Both the position numbers and the translations under genes were made by a program. Positions 1-11,985 of a stretch of DNA of 64,000 nt are shown here, one piece after another. This stretch comes from Paragonimus skrjabini miyazakii (Eukaryota > Platyhelminthes > Trematoda > Plagiorchiida > Troglotrematidae), in assembly GCA_014338405.1 (NCBI GenBank), contig JTDE01000253.1, positions 32,908 through 96,907 on the forward strand, written 5' to 3'. The notes under the pieces were generated by a model. That model searched no databases. It worked only from the letters and a program-made list of their open reading frames with translations, and was not told the origin of the DNA. Within the stretch, counting starts at the first letter, position 1, and every line of letters begins with the position of its first letter.

Positions 1-537
1 CTGACTTGTAATGTACATATCTATAATTATATTCACATTTACAGTAAGATTAGCTGCCATATGTTTTGTTTAGCTTACGGCAAATTTGTTAGCAAAGAGC
101 GCTCACTTAGCTACCGGGAGTGTGCCATTGATATTGCTTACATTTAGTCTTAATTCTCGCATTTTTAGCTAGCCTGTTAAGAAGCAAAACACTAAACTAG
201 GGGTTTGCTTCCATTAGAATTAATCGGTAAAGCATATTCTTAACACGACCGGCATCTTCACTTCGGTCACTGCGCCGCCATCCTCGCATTAGTCAAGGCT
301 GATGTGTCAAACCTAATCTTTCAGCTACATTTTTGCCCAGGTCGTCTACCTATCTCGTAAAAGTCCAACTAATCATCCAGTTGACTCCAGTTGGCCTTCA
401 CATGACAGTAACTTCTCACTTCAGCCGCACTCACAGAAAAACGTTAAGTAGCCAAGTGATATTTTGGTAACTCGTAACCAGTCGTGGTTCCACTTAATAT
501 AAAATGAACAGTGTTCGTTTTGGAGCAACCAACTCAC

Positions 538-632
538 CAATGGCTTACTAGTAATAACGATCTCGCATCCGATTGTATAGACTCCAACTGACAGATACCC
601 AAGTTTGTTCCCAAAAACACTATTCCCAACAT
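538..632 (-). CDS. putative internal exon, unidentified
   Basis: The minus-strand frame is open well beyond this interval. A strong donor (TTG then GTGAGT) closes it at 538, and a possible acceptor (ATATAG after an AT-rich tract) opens it at 632. The encoded segment is hydrophobic and glycine-rich, with no family I recognise. Two bases complete a split codon at the start, followed by 31 codons. The donor is the main support, and the rest of 1-1158 shows no other coding signal. It could be chance. Confidence 0.3.
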
Positions 633-1158
633 CTATATTGAAATTATATTTTTTTAAAACAGTAACTATGAACCTAAGCAATAATTCAATTCTTCTGAAC
701 TACCGAGTGACCACTCTGTAAAACCCTGATTTGTAAATGTGACGTCAAATAGCAACAACAGTGTCCCCAGTTTTGCCAAGCTGCATTCTCAAGATACCTA
801 ACTAATAATGTGTTGTAGCTGAGTAGTTAAAAGTAGTTGTTTGGAAACTAAAGTCATTTACGCGCATACTTTAAGATTTTTGGGACAGCCGGTGCAGCAA
901 ACAGCACGAATCGGTTCAAATGACTTTTATCTGGCATTTGCCAGCTAGCGAATAAATACCTGTGATTTTATTAGATAAGGCAGTATTGTGTATGCAGTGC
1001 TAAACTGTGATACTACCCCAAAAATATAGATAAGTTGTGCATCTTAACCGCGATATAGTTTTTCATCCGATTAGATGTGATTAAACCAGCAATGTCTACG
1101 ATGTCTTAACCACCTGTGACCGTTCTGCCTTTTTTCTCAATGTGCACTGAAACGTCAG

Positions 1159-1332
1159 ACGTTCCCTGGAACAGGCTAAACTGGATGCTGAGAAGGCGAA
1201 AGCCTACGAGAAATTTTCCAATATCAAGCAAAAAGAGGTTGCCCAATGGATGCGTCAATCATTTGGTGATAAGGAGGTGACACCGGAAAAAGCGGTTCAG
1301 TCTGCCGTTGAAAAGCGTAAACAGGAGCTGCT
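1159..1332 (+). CDS. internal exon, charged coiled-coil segment (FAM161-like gene, exon A)
   Basis: This 174-nt exon has a pyrimidine-rich acceptor (tract at 1128-1140, AG at 1157-1158) and a consensus GTGAGT donor at 1333. It encodes about 57 residues rich in Lys, Glu, Ala and Gln (for example LEQAKLDAEKAKAYEKF), which reads as an amphipathic coiled coil. It starts after two bases of a split codon and ends with two bases (CT) that need one more. The acceptor at 3677 supplies that base, restoring Leu and joining the frame to the next exon. Composition and splice signals make it one of the firmest coding calls here. The upstream part of the gene lies outside the window or is not recognisable in 1-1158. 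Confidence 0.6.
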
Positions 1333-3677
1333 GTGAGTTTACTACGCAGAAGCAGTGACTTCGATGTATCATGTTTGTACGTATGTAACACATTACTCGA
1401 TACGCTCGACTGACATCAGCCAACTTGTATTCACATTCCTACGCTCTTTCACTAAGTCCATTCCAGTGTCACAAAAGTACTCTAAACCGTGTGAGTGATT
1501 AGATTGGATGTTGTATACTAATCCGAGTTAGATTTTTGAGACGTCTGTATAAATTCTGCCAACACTAAAATTAGTAAAACTATCTTGCCAATGCTACGTA
1601 TCAATAAAGTTAAGGTGGAATAATTCCCAGTTACTTCACGTAGCCTACTGAAATTAATAGAAAGCTTTGGATGACGCTGAAAATAATCACGTTTACTGCA
1701 TGCGGGGGAATATCTATCCACAAGATTCACAGGAAATTGACAGAACATACGTATCCCAAGTTTTCTCAATGTATGTCAAACTATGTGTTGAGAAACTAGA
1801 ACATAGAAAATACATTGGTTCCATTGTGACAGTTCTGGTCATCCGGTATTTGCTGGGGTGCAAATTAAACGAAAAACGAACGTGACTGAATAATTGCCTG
1901 GTTGAAAATAAAATCAGTCACAGGTTGTCAGATTTGTGATCGGTGCAATTCGCCATGCAGAGAACAACGGCTAATAAACATAAAGGGTTGAGTGTGGCTT
2001 CAGTTTACCCCAAGCAGTTTAACAGTCAAGCTATCTGAAAGCTTCACGTGATTTTCTGAATGTATGTTTTGAGTCTTCATTTGATCTCATCATCGGATGA
2101 CGTTGCTACGACATATTCTGGTAGTATTCCAGGTTGGGTGTCATCAAAGTAGTCAGATAGAAAGATGTGCGCATTCTAGTGGATCGGTTTGGTTTTCTAT
2201 CCCGCCAATGTAAAGATTAGAAACAGCATAAGAGAGTCTGAAACGAACGCTTCGAAGTCCCGTTCTTCAGGCGCTGTTTTCAAATTTTCATCCCAAATAA
2301 AGCAAATTATAAAGTATAAGCGACAACAGAAACGCCGATCGTTCACTCACGTGTGTAAGGAACCCTTTACTTCACACTAACATATCCACAAACAGGGTTA
2401 AATGGTCTCTGAGGTTTAGTGCTTGTAAACGTTCAAACGGGCGAAACCTGTTGTTTTTTTCATCAGTTGTTCCATCCTTTTTTGTAAGGCGATAACTGGG
2501 TTAATACTGTGTGCAACTCGTTTCTGAATGTATGCTGTTTATTAAAAACGGTACGAACCAAACCAGAACCCTTTACAACTATTCTGCATTCCATTACTGG
2601 TAGTCGTCAGTAATGCGATCTCCGTGACATCAGTCCCTAGAGACTCTGGACATCCTCAAAAATTACTAAACGTTACCATTACAGACTCCTAACAAAGGGA
2701 ACAAATCTGTTGAAAGCAGCTTTGCGTAATTGTTCTTGCGGATCATGAGTGACTTGAGTGATAACTTCCTAATCCAAATGATCGCTTGAGAAATGTTTTC
2801 ACCCTATAGCTTTGAACATTGCCAATGAGAGTTGTTTCATTGCATCTCTGTATCTTTTTGTAATGTCAGATCGACTTTGTCAGATATACTTAAAGCTTAA
2901 AATGACACTCAACGTTGCTCGCTTGAATAGCAGACTGTATTTGTTAAGGTATAATTTCTCCTGTTGGTTCATAAAATACTGGTTTTGATCGTCTTGGAAC
3001 AGAAAAACTTGGAAAATAATTTACAATAAAAATTTACATTTAGTCAAACAACATACTTTGTGACGACTCACTCAATGCATCCAGGCTGTCATTCAGATTG
3101 GCGCTGATTTAGAACGTTAACCTTTTTGTCAACTGGGAAAAGAATAGTTAACAGATGAATTTAGTGAATTTGCCAAATAAACTCATTTAAAGAACAAATT
3201 ACAGCAAGTTGCATTGAAAGTTTTTATTAAACGGTCGCTAAAATATGCCGACTTTTGACGTGGTCAGGTTCTGTTTTGAAGGAAGATGAATATGAAGTAT
3301 TAAAATCGTAAAGTTAATGAGACACCATAGATAACAACTCATGCAATCATTCATAACAGCCATCAACCTGACCAAAAAACACTGTTAATTGTGTAAACAA
3401 ATGTCAGACGTTTTTTCATGACGTTGATCATCGTGGGGTGGCAGATTTTCTTGTCCTGCGATCGTAACAGCTTTATTAGGAAACCGTTTCAAGTGACGAT
3501 GACCACAAAATGAAATGATTACATACTATTTTTGACCAGAATACGACCGAAAGTAAGTAGTGCTTCGTTGACATAGTGATATTTTTAATCAGTTGTATAG
3601 TTATGTTTTACTTTTTAAATGAAATGAAATATTTGATGGTTTAGTAATCAAAACCAGGCTCGACAAACAGATTACAG
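1333..3677 (+). other. intron-like stretch, no coding signal
   Basis: This lies between two phase-compatible plus-strand exons. It is AT-rich, with only short open frames that lack splice support. I see no repeat, RNA gene or promoter in it. Confidence 0.45.
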
Positions 3678-3907
3678 GAAGGAGGTGGAAGCAATAAAAC
3701 AACGTGTCTCGAACAGGCCACTCCTGGTCACTCAACAGGCACAAAGTATTGCTCGCAAACGCATGGAAGAAAAGATTGACAACTCATTAAAACAATCTGG
3801 CATTGACCCACGGAAACCACTCAGCGTGAAGACATCTGAAAGACTAATTCGTACAAAACCTGACTCGCCGACAGCAAAACGGTGGAACTCACAGGATGAA
3901 GTTGAAG
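3678..3907 (+). CDS. internal exon resembling FAM161 (UPF0564) C-terminal region
   Basis: The exon is open from the acceptor CAG at 3675-3677 to a GTATTT donor at 3908 (another acceptor at 3656-3657 would also stay open). It encodes about 76 residues. The first half has the pattern KEVEAIKQRVSNRPLL, then VTQQAQSIARKRMEEK and a short LKQSGID element. From memory this is the arrangement in FAM161A/B-type ciliary and centrosomal proteins (Arg-Pro-Leu-Leu followed by a helix containing Ala-Arg and Glu-Lys, then a Leu-Lys-x-x-Gly turn). The second half is polar, with Ser, Arg and Pro. The exon joins 1159-1332 in phase and ends in phase 1, matching the acceptor at 10039. The family call is by recall of pattern only; coding status is much surer than identity. 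Confidence 0.55.
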
Positions 3908-4495
3908 GTATTTCAAGCCTTTTACATTCACCTATAAACTCATTTATTTAAAAACGTTGAACTCCAAACTGTTCCGTATAGATATTTCAAATTGAACAAG
4001 TAGCCGCAGCCTTTGCATTTATATAGACTTTAGAGAGATCCACTAGACCCACGTTCTGTTCTTGTTTGTATACTACACTCAAAAGGCTCCCAGTTAAGAT
4101 AGGATCATCAACATATCAAACATATCACGGAAACTAATGAACTTTCCATTGCTAAATGTTATTTATTAAGGCCTGCATCCTTACTTCAGTAAATTTTTGA
4201 ATTTGGAGCCTTTGTGGTACATAGTTTTATTGAGCTAACTTCCTTTTACATAATTTGCAGATACAACTCAGCTTAACATGGCTTAACTATCTAAGTTTGA
4301 GAATTCGTCTGAAAAAAAAAACATTTTTTTGTGAAGTGATATGAGACGCCAGAGAACTATCGCTAGTACTTTTGATTCTGAGCAGTTCAACATTACTTGT
4401 CGGACCATAAGTGTCAACTGTCCTCTAGACCACATGCATGAAACCTAAGTGAACTAAGCCTTGATTTATTCGGCTTGACCCCAGAAACCAGCATT
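3908..4495. other. non-coding, intron-like
   Basis: AT-rich sequence with homopolymer A/T runs near 4310-4330. I see no open frame with splice support. Confidence 0.4.
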
Positions 4496-4661
4496 TTATG
4501 CCGAGTTTCTGACTGCTGTCTTCATCTCAAACCTGCCTGGCACTGCAAACAACTGGTTGTCATTTGATAAATTTTTCTGAACTGCTCGTTCTGCTGTGGA
4601 AACAAATCGACAAACCTCACCGTTCCCTATACAATATCTTCCTGAATCGTGTGTGTTGGTG
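4496..4661 (-). CDS. putative terminal exon, unidentified
   Basis: On the minus strand a good acceptor (pyrimidine-rich tract ending CTTCAG) opens an exon at 4661 that stays open for 55 codons to a TAA at 4496-4498. The product contains GRYCIGNGEVCRFVSTAE and ends FEMKTAVRNSA. Composition is balanced (charged, Cys, Gly and aromatic residues), unlike translated AT-rich noise. It would be the last exon of a minus-strand gene whose other candidate exons lie at 5.5-10.9 kb. Family not recognised. Confidence 0.5.
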
Positions 4662-4904
4662 CTGAAGATTAGAACTAGATAGTCCACAGATATCTTGAGC
4701 TAACATTCGAAACTGTGGTATGTAAATTTCGGTAAATAACCAGGCACTGATTCCGTTAAATGCAGTTAACACAATAGGAACAAATTTGTTTCTTGTGATC
4801 CTTAAAGCTACATAGCCTTTGACAGTCGGTTCTTATACTATAGATTATTGGTACGAATTGTTGGTGTCAAACAACCCAGTGTTATGGTTGATTTCTCTTT
4901 CACT

Positions 4905-5275
4905 GTCAATATAGATTACTTTCAGTTTGAACATCACCTACAATTGAGCGCACCTGTCGCATTCCCATAGACAATCCAGTCGGCCACTTTTGAACAGCAG
5001 AAGCACTAGACTCGAGTTTTGCCCTCATTAGATTCCGTCAGTAGTGCATATCATCGCGACTGCCGGGACTAGAGCTCCAGCCATGTTGTTCATGAGGCAA
5101 CCGCGTTTACTACTACGCCATCATTACTCACCTTAGGCGCGACCGACTTAACATGTGTGAACGCTCAACCACTTTCGCTTGTGAGTAATGATCAGTTTGC
5201 CCGATCTCCTCGATAGGAGACACAGTTACTGTCTGTTAACTCCAATCGACAGCCCCGCGGCTAGGACTTCCTAGA
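4905..5275 (-). mobile_element. tRNA-derived SINE with decayed hammerhead (SINE-A copy 1)
   Basis: Read on the minus strand, the copy runs from a head (conserved GGAAGTCCTAG at its 5' side) through a mutated A-box/B-box region, a hammerhead relic at 5003-5047, and the family tail ending near 4905. It aligns with the copies at 41503-41830 and 52500-52797. Both pol III boxes and the ribozyme core are damaged, so it is an old, inactive copy. It preserves more of the 5' end than the other copies. Confidence 0.75.
5003..5047 (-). ncRNA. hammerhead ribozyme relic
   Basis: The position matches the ribozyme of the intact copy. Stem I arms (GCACTA/TAGTGC) and the short stem III palindrome remain. The CTGACGA box reads CTGACGG and the GAAA box is changed, so self-cleavage should be lost. 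Confidence 0.6.
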
Positions 5276-5519
5276 CAGGTCTAAATCTCCGATCTAGATT
5301 AATTTGAAGTGAGATATAAAAAACCGGTTACTTAACATACAGAAATGTAATCCGTTGTTTTCACAGCTTACAGTCGTAGTCCTCTGTCTTACACTACTCG
5401 CGTCTAAAAACCTCAACGGGACTGGCGAGTTATCGGCAACTTGACTGCTTACCAAATGAGCACATTTATTCAAGACAACCAATGAAAACTGAATGCACAC
5501 AAACTCATAAAGAAGAACT

Positions 5520-5673
5520 CATTCAAAATTACAATCCGTACATGTGTATCTAACAAGCTATAAGTTTCATAATATTCTCTGTTTGATTTGAGGCACTTTT
5601 GGATCAAGGTATCCCCATCGAATTGTCGCTTCCGTAAGCTGAATCTTCTTGCTCTGTCAAGATCATGTCTCAT
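5520..5673 (-). CDS. putative exon, basic charged segment
   Basis: The minus-strand frame starts at ATG 5673 and encodes MRHDLDRARRFSLRKRQFDG followed by a Lys/Glu/Tyr-rich stretch. A GT at about 5541 (CAT then GTACGG) is a possible donor. The high Arg/Lys/Asp content in an AT-rich background argues for coding. Start and end are uncertain, and no family is recognised. Confidence 0.35.
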
Positions 5674-6890
5674 TATCTACTATCGATATGCTAACAATGA
5701 TAGTATTGATGTTGTACCGCATCTTGTTTATTTCTGTGGATGATCGCCAGGTTTTTCATCATTTGTTTGACTACAATTTCCTTTTTCAATCTTCATTGTT
5801 GTAGTGTATGATCCAAGCAACCATTTCGGAGATCTTGACGATTCCCGGGGTGTATTTGGTGGAGACTATTAATATGAAACTGCGGGACAAACGATACAAT
5901 ACGTTTTGACACAAACTCATAATGTTTGTGCACCTTTGTTTTATCACCAACCTGTCTTGTAATTGACACAATATTGCCACAAACCTAGGAAAATCTTTAG
6001 TACGGAATCAGAATGTTATCCAAATTTAAGATGAATGCATCATATTTCTATTTGTGATGTGACTTAGCACACGCGGTGGAAGCATTAAATAATTTTGTTA
6101 GTCATCACATCTATGTGTAATGTATCCAATTTCGGTACAAGCTATGTCATTTCAGATACAGATCTTTTTCAATCAGGAGAGTAAAACGTTGGAAATTGAT
6201 AAAAACCTATATGTGGCGAGCCGAATTGAGATAAAGACACGTGCATAATCGGTTACAGCTACTTTGTGTTTTATAGATCACTAAACACGACATGACAATA
6301 ATGCCAAATCAACCAAGTCCGGATAATGGAAGTCAGGTGTTCGTTTAGGGTAATATATGATACGCTGAACGGTACGAATGAAACTATACTGTGCGAGCAC
6401 GCGACAATTCAAGCTTGGTTGGACGAAGCCGCTACTCTCAGTAACCGGGATAAAGGGCTTGAGTTGCCCTAGTTCAATGACAATTGTCATGAGAGAGATG
6501 GATGACACACCAAATATTTCCTATACCCAGGGGTGTAAAGCACTAACCCCAGAAGCTGAACTGGCCAAGTGCACATCTAAAACAAGTTATCCAACTCAAC
6601 CCAAAAAATATTGATTAACCCTTGAGTGAGAGATATTCGTTACTGGTAAATGGTTCGGGCTTCGATTACTATAAACTGAACAGCACTTAAAAATGTTCAT
6701 AGTTATTGTATTTTCGTAAATTTTTCCGTCGGCATCTTTTGAAAAGAAGCGTTATAATCCAGTTTTGTTGTTGGTAGAACTCGTTAGTAAAGCATGTCCT
6801 TGTCACAGACAGAATTAGATCTCTGTCAACGCTTTCAAGAGACAAACACGTTGACCCTTGCGCCAATGACCTCACACTAGTCACAAATGC
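5674..6890. other. no clear gene
   Basis: Weak open frames exist on both strands around 6281-6614 and 6687-6884, but they oppose each other and lack convincing splice signals. No repeat or RNA gene is seen. Confidence 0.3.
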
Positions 6891-6910
6891 ATTATTGTGT
6901 GAAAACGTAT

Positions 6911-7114
6911 AACCACACTAACGTATGAACAGTGCTCAGGTTGCCGGTCGCCTTAATTGGAGACACAGCAGCTGCCGTTGTAGTTCCAGTAGACGATACC
7001 AAGACTGTATTCTCTTTAGGCTGAAATCGCAGAAATAATTGAACTTGCTGGGCGACATACTTTCGTGCTTGATTTGAAGTCAACGGTGCACTGGGCAACG
7101 TTGGCACTTTGGGA
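6911..7114 (-). CDS. putative exon, Ser/Thr/Ala-rich
   Basis: On the minus strand, an acceptor (CTGTTTCCCAAAG) opens a frame encoding PTLPSAPLTSNQARKYVAQQ, then a short hydrophobic stretch and a Thr/Ala/Ser-rich linker. A GTTAGT donor lies near 6922. Low-complexity Ser/Thr segments flanking a helix are typical of eukaryotic regulatory proteins. Function unknown. A second minus frame upstream (7115-7216) also looks coding-like but is out of phase. Confidence 0.4.
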
Positions 7115-7373
7115 AACAGTTTTCGGATTTCTTGACCGTGACAACAGTATGCACTCCAGTCGCAAAGTACAAAATGTTTCTACTTCGGGGAGAACCCATT
7201 CAGAGAAGATAAACATGCTTTAACCATACTCAAGAATACTTCCTCTGAACTTAAATGGGGTTGGCTCTAGCAGTAAATGATGATGTCTGGCTCAACATTC
7301 AACGTTCAAAAGGGTAGTCCTTCAGTTGCATAAAACTACTGGTGTACAGGTCACGCAGCCTGTTCTGACAACA

Positions 7374-7592
7374 TTAGAGCTGATGCAATGAAAGAACCGT
7401 CAGATTATCTTGAAAAACGAACACTATTTGATCTATTCTACTCTCATAGAAAGGAAAAGTTACTGACATTTCATGTTGGAGGTTTATTTCGTTGGAAACC
7501 TCCAGCTTAATCAAAAACACAGTTTTCTTTGAGACTTTCATGCCAGCGTTTTTGAAATCGGGGGTAATCTCATGATAAAATCGAACAAACAA
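7374..7592 (-). CDS. putative exon, beta-rich segment
   Basis: The minus-strand frame stays open for about 72 codons, including HEITPDFKNAGMKVSKKT and alternating hydrophobic/polar stretches, and ends at a TAA. An upstream AG (GGTTAACAAG) could be the acceptor. It lies between other minus-strand exon candidates. No family recognised. Confidence 0.35.
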   Translation of the reverse strand: MFVRFYHEITPDFKNAGMKVSKKTVFLIKLEVSNEINLQHEMSVTFPFYESRIDQIVFVFQDNLTVLSLHQL

Positions 7593-8149
7593 AAGTCTTG
7601 TTAACCAAAAACTCTACTCGTGATTGCATAGGAACCTTTCGAAAGTAGAATAATCGATAATGTTCGCAAATGTTCACACATAACACTTACTCTCCAGTTA
7701 AGGGACCTCATTAATACAAAGCAAACTGCCACTTATAAGCTGAGCGATTTCTCTTATGAAAGCCTTGGTTAGCATTCCGACGATTCGGTTCTCACATGTT
7801 TAGTGAGGAGAGTATACAGCAGTTTAGAAAAAGACGAGGAGTGAAACGATTAATCTTCTTTTGTTTTTAAGGTTACAGTCCCAGAACCGTTTTCGCGCGC
7901 ACATGTCATTTGTGGTGCATAGATCAATAAAATCACGAAGTACTGATGAAAAAATATAGTAACAGTTTAATACGTATGACTGGGACATTTTTTTCGGGTA
8001 AACGATACCTTCTGACCCTATAAAACCACAGACAAGCGTATCAACGACGCATTTTGCCATCTCATGCTTTAACTGCCTTCTGACTATTCGTGTCCGAAGT
8101 TAAACTGATTTATTTGTCCAAACGATAGGGAAATTGTTTTGAACAATGT

Positions 8150-8350
8150 TCGAGACCCAGTTGAAAAAAATAAGCTCAAGTGAATACTCTTCTCTTGTTT
8201 AGATGAGACCCATTTGTAGACGATCAAGCTTTCGTTTGGAGTTGAACCACCGACAGAAGTAACCTGCCCAAAAGCGGCAAGCGCTCTACCAGCTGAGCCA
8301 GAAAGACAAGTCGGGAACTCGGAAATTTTACATTTTGTTTCTGTTATCAA
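8150..8350 (-). mobile_element. tRNA-derived SINE, second family (SINE-B copy 1)
   Basis: On the minus strand an A box (TGGCTCAGCTGG, 8289-8300) is followed by a B box (GGTTCAACTCC, 8238-8248) at tRNA-like spacing. The sequence between has a possible anticodon arm (TTGCC...GGCAG around a T-rich loop). Flanks match copies at 35150-35320 (minus) and 35449-35600 (plus), which rules out a single tRNA gene. The acceptor stem is not formed. Boundaries are approximate. Confidence 0.65.
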
Positions 8351-9058
8351 CCGACTACTCATTAATAATATGCTTACCGCGTTCGTGCACGTTTCTGTTG
8401 CCAATTCAAATCCAGCCGAAGCCGTTATTTTCCATAATTTGGTCTCATCTAAATCAACAACTATGCAACAAACATGCTCCAGGATGCTTTTGATGTAGTA
8501 CAGTTCTGACAAACCTGCCGCTTAGCAAATAAAACCAATTTTTGTGTTTCTCCCTGAGCAGTTCAATATCCCTCTTAGTATAAAGCTCGGTTTCGTTGTT
8601 CCACATTGGTCAATAGTTTATCTAAGGAGTGCAAAACAACATTTACCTTTCTGTTGCAGTTCAGTCTTCTTCATCATTGTAACCTTTTATCAACACAATC
8701 AGTTCACTTTTTCCACTCGCACTAATAGCGCCTTGCTTGTATTTGTGGTAACTGAGTCTTCTTCAGAAATTAGATGCAGTGACGGACTATTGGATAATCG
8801 GCTTCACACACTTTGTAAGCGGCGTTTTCCGACGCGTTATTTGACACAGCGTTTCTGTTCGTCAGTTCACATAGCCCGATACGGTATGCGGTTGTATTGG
8901 TTAATTCAGTTCATTGTCAGTCTAACTCCTTCTTCCTATGGACTTCAGTTAAATGTGAAACATTCTTCGAAAACCTCAGTGTGAGATATAAACTGCTGCG
9001 ATATATCCAAACAAATAAGAAGTGACATCTTATGCTTCCTGGGTCTATTGGCAGGTAC
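8351..9058. other. no supported gene
   Basis: A plus-strand frame at 8544-8984 is long (146 codons) but has low-complexity composition and no splice support. I would not annotate it. Confidence 0.3.
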
Positions 9059-9234
9059 TTTATCTGTCGCAGTTCTGGGTAGTAGTCGTATTCCTCACCG
9101 GTAGTTTCCAGCGAGTTTCTGATTTTGAAGGTCCGTGTGTAGACCATTTCATCATTGGTCACACGGTCTTTCTGTCCATTCACAGGGACGTCGAGGTCTT
9201 CCCAGCGTAGTAAGTATCGACGGTCTGATAACCA
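9059..9234 (-). CDS. putative internal exon, unidentified
   Basis: On the minus strand an acceptor (TTGTTCAATGCAG) opens at 9234 directly on a Trp codon. About 58 codons follow, including RWEDLDVPVNGQKD, NDEMVYTRTFKIRN and GEEYDYYPELRQIK. A weak GTACCT donor sits at 9058; the frame continues open beyond it and could end further down. The acidic and aromatic composition is clearly protein-like. No family is recognised. It belongs to the set of minus-strand candidate exons at 4.5-10.9 kb. Confidence 0.5.
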
Positions 9235-10039
9235 CTGCATTGAACAAATGCCGATATTGGTGCTATTCATTTAAACGAGTTATCTACAATCACCTAAGCA
9301 ATGTAATGTGATAACCATTTCAGTGATACGGCAAATGATCGCAAAAAAGTGACTCAAATGAGGAATTGCTTCATCGATTAACACCAAAGAGAACTTGGGA
9401 ATGAGACCTGTCGTGATTGGCTGTTTTGTAGTTTTCCCGGAACTGCATTAGTTTAATTTTACCGCTACTCTTGCATTGTATCTAAAAACCCAAATACATC
9501 CTACACACAGACAACTGATGAGTTAAAATTAGTGTGTTCTTATACATAGCAATAATACTTAGAATGCACTGCAGCAATAACCCTGACGTTATCTCGCCTG
9601 GACCGCTGGGTCACTTAAGATGCTATGTAAATCAGAGGAATTCTCTCAGACGTCACCCACTCTCAGACGTTACCCCGTTTAGACAATTGTCCCTCATTAC
9701 CAGCAGGAGTGTGCAACATGTTGAGCACAAATGTGACTTCAGTCGGGTTTCCTCTTCTTCCAGTATAGATCAATTTTGGAAGTTTGATTCCGCCTAGGTA
9801 GCCGACAAACTGCTGAATACAATGCGAAACGGACAACTATGTAACCAGAGTTCAGGTTTGTTGGTATATAAAAAATCTGGTTTATCGATGCAGACTCAAT
9901 GAATATGCTTTATTTACCCGATAAGCCTCCTGAAAGTAGCGTTTGTTTCCATAATGACAGCAGCATATAAAAAACCTCTGTATTTGTATTATTGATTTCC
10001 TATATTTCACAACAGAATATAAATAATAATTCTTTTAAG

Positions 10040-10197
10040 ATGTAACTTTTACAAGTGTTTACAATTTGCCGACGAGTAATGAGCAGAAACAGGTTGCTCT
10101 TTCTACTTCAGCTCCTTATATCACTATTGGTAATATTCGTTCAGACCTCAGCAAGAGCGTTATCCCACGAGTCCGCCTGAATGACGAAACCAATCAG
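10040..10197 (+). CDS. internal exon, third of the FAM161-like chain
   Basis: An acceptor (ATTCTTTTAAG, AG at 10038-10039) provides exactly the two bases needed to complete the codon left by the exon ending at 3907. The frame then runs through NEQKQVALSTSAPYITIGNI and a basic/polar stretch to a CAG/GTGAAC donor at 10198, ending in phase 0. In-phase joining of three exons supports one gene. The intron would be 6.1 kb and contains minus-strand exon candidates, so this exon could instead belong to another gene. Confidence 0.45.
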
Positions 10198-10731
10198 GTG
10201 AACATTAAATTCAAAATCACATATGGATCGTTTTTAATGTGCGTACAAAGCAAATATTATTTTAATCGTACTTGCCACTCAGTTGCCTTCTCGCAAGGCT
10301 ACAGTAGCGTGACAAGAAATGTTTAGGATTAGACCTAAAGACCTCGTTAGACAGTTGAACTAGTCACTATCCAAACAACGGCTTGTTATTTTTCTCAGTT
10401 GTAACGAAAATGATCTACTCGTTTCATTCAATGATGTAATGTCGTCGATGCTGATGATCACGCTAATGATGACTTTGATGTAGGGAAACATTTCCGAACG
10501 ACATTTTATGCGAGAATATCCGATGATTTAATGTGTTGGTCTCAAGGACAAGTGATTATGTTCCATGCGACATACCGATTTTCTTAAAAGCTGGAGATGA
10601 ATTTCACTTCATATCATCCGACTTTCTGACTTCGCATCAGTACTGATGATTGCGAAATCTACAGTCTCCTTAAAAGTGCTAGCCAATACTTCGGAATACT
10701 CATAACAAAAGTAGTCTAAGATCAAACTCAC

Positions 10732-10890
10732 GAATCTGACAGTAATGCAGTGGGGGTAACCAGTAGGGAGCAGACGTTTGATCACACTCCAAATGATTAT
10801 ACTGACTGAAGTTCAAAATGGGAATCTTGCAGTACTGCCTTTCTTTCACTAGTGTCAGTAAAGTTTCTGTGTGAAGAAACCGTGAAAAAA
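10732..10890 (-). CDS. putative internal exon, unidentified
   Basis: The minus-strand frame is open upstream and closed by a consensus GTGAGT donor at 10731. The product contains RFLHTETLLTLVKERQYCKI and LECDQTSAPYWLPPLHYC. The acceptor is not certain (an AG near 10885-10895). It is the most upstream of the minus-strand exon candidates in this region. No family recognised. Confidence 0.45.
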
Positions 10891-11985
10891 TAGCTATATC
10901 TTTTAATAAAATATCGATCACAGATTGGTGAAAACTTTATTTTCTCTTGATAGTTGACGTTAACCCTTTAAAAGTTGTTTTCATGATGGTCTTCCAAGTA
11001 GAGGCATGTAAACATATTACCGTGCATACTCGAACCTCAAAAGTACGGCAGTGACAATCATTACAGATTTAGCAACTGCAAAATATTTGAAAAAAATTAC
11101 ATTGTTGCAAATAAATTTAAATAGTATAATTTCCAATTCCTTCATTTGCAAGCAAGATGTTTGGACTTTCACAGAATTCTACACACGATTTCTTGGCGTG
11201 CATAATAACGATTTTGATTCCGGGCTCAATATTTATGTCAGGAATCACTAGAAAGGTGTACATTTGACGGTAACCATACAATAGCCTCTACTTGGATCCT
11301 TTTCTCTGAGTGCATAGGAGATAAACTGGGTTTGGGGAAAGCGGTCGAGTAGCATCTACAAGAGACCTTGTCAGCAACCGGTGGATGCAATTCCACCAGA
11401 TAAAATTTATAGGTGTGATATTACGTTAGATTTGGTAAAGTGTACGAGATATCATCAACTGTCTTCGGGAAAAATCACCATTATTTTCTGTGGTGTGATT
11501 TCATTCACATCCGCTAAGTACATAAAACATATTGTATTCTGTTATTGGAACAATTTTATAGTAGATTACCGAAGTTCTGTTGGCTTCCAAATCCCACGAT
11601 ATTGATGATCAGTCCATGCAGTTAAAAATAATATTATGGTCTAGGAAGCACTCAGGTGACCTCAAATGTATTTTGCCTAATGTCAGAAAACTGGGGTATA
11701 CCTGGCAAGCAGTAACATCTGTTGTCTATGAGCACACTTATGTGGATTACCAAACGCCGATCGCGTCGTTATGTTACGCAGTATGATACTTTCAAGTACA
11801 TTCGAAAGCTCATATCTACACAATGATTGACATAGTTTTTGCAATCATATTTCAACATTTGAGAAAACTGCGCAATACTCTGTCAGTTACGATGGAGAAA
11901 ACAAAACGTCGTTTCAAGTTAACGACGAGGAGTGCGTTTTTGGTCACCTGTCTAATTCAGACTGATTTTTCTTGACACGTTTTAG

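Noticed and set aside
8084..8512. 142-codon minus-strand frame
   Set aside because: It is the translation of SINE-B copy 1; a similar frame occurs in copy 2 at 35088-35447.
8544..8984. 146-codon plus-strand frame
   Set aside because: Low-complexity Phe/Ser/Leu composition, no splice sites, and overlap with a better-supported minus-strand exon region.
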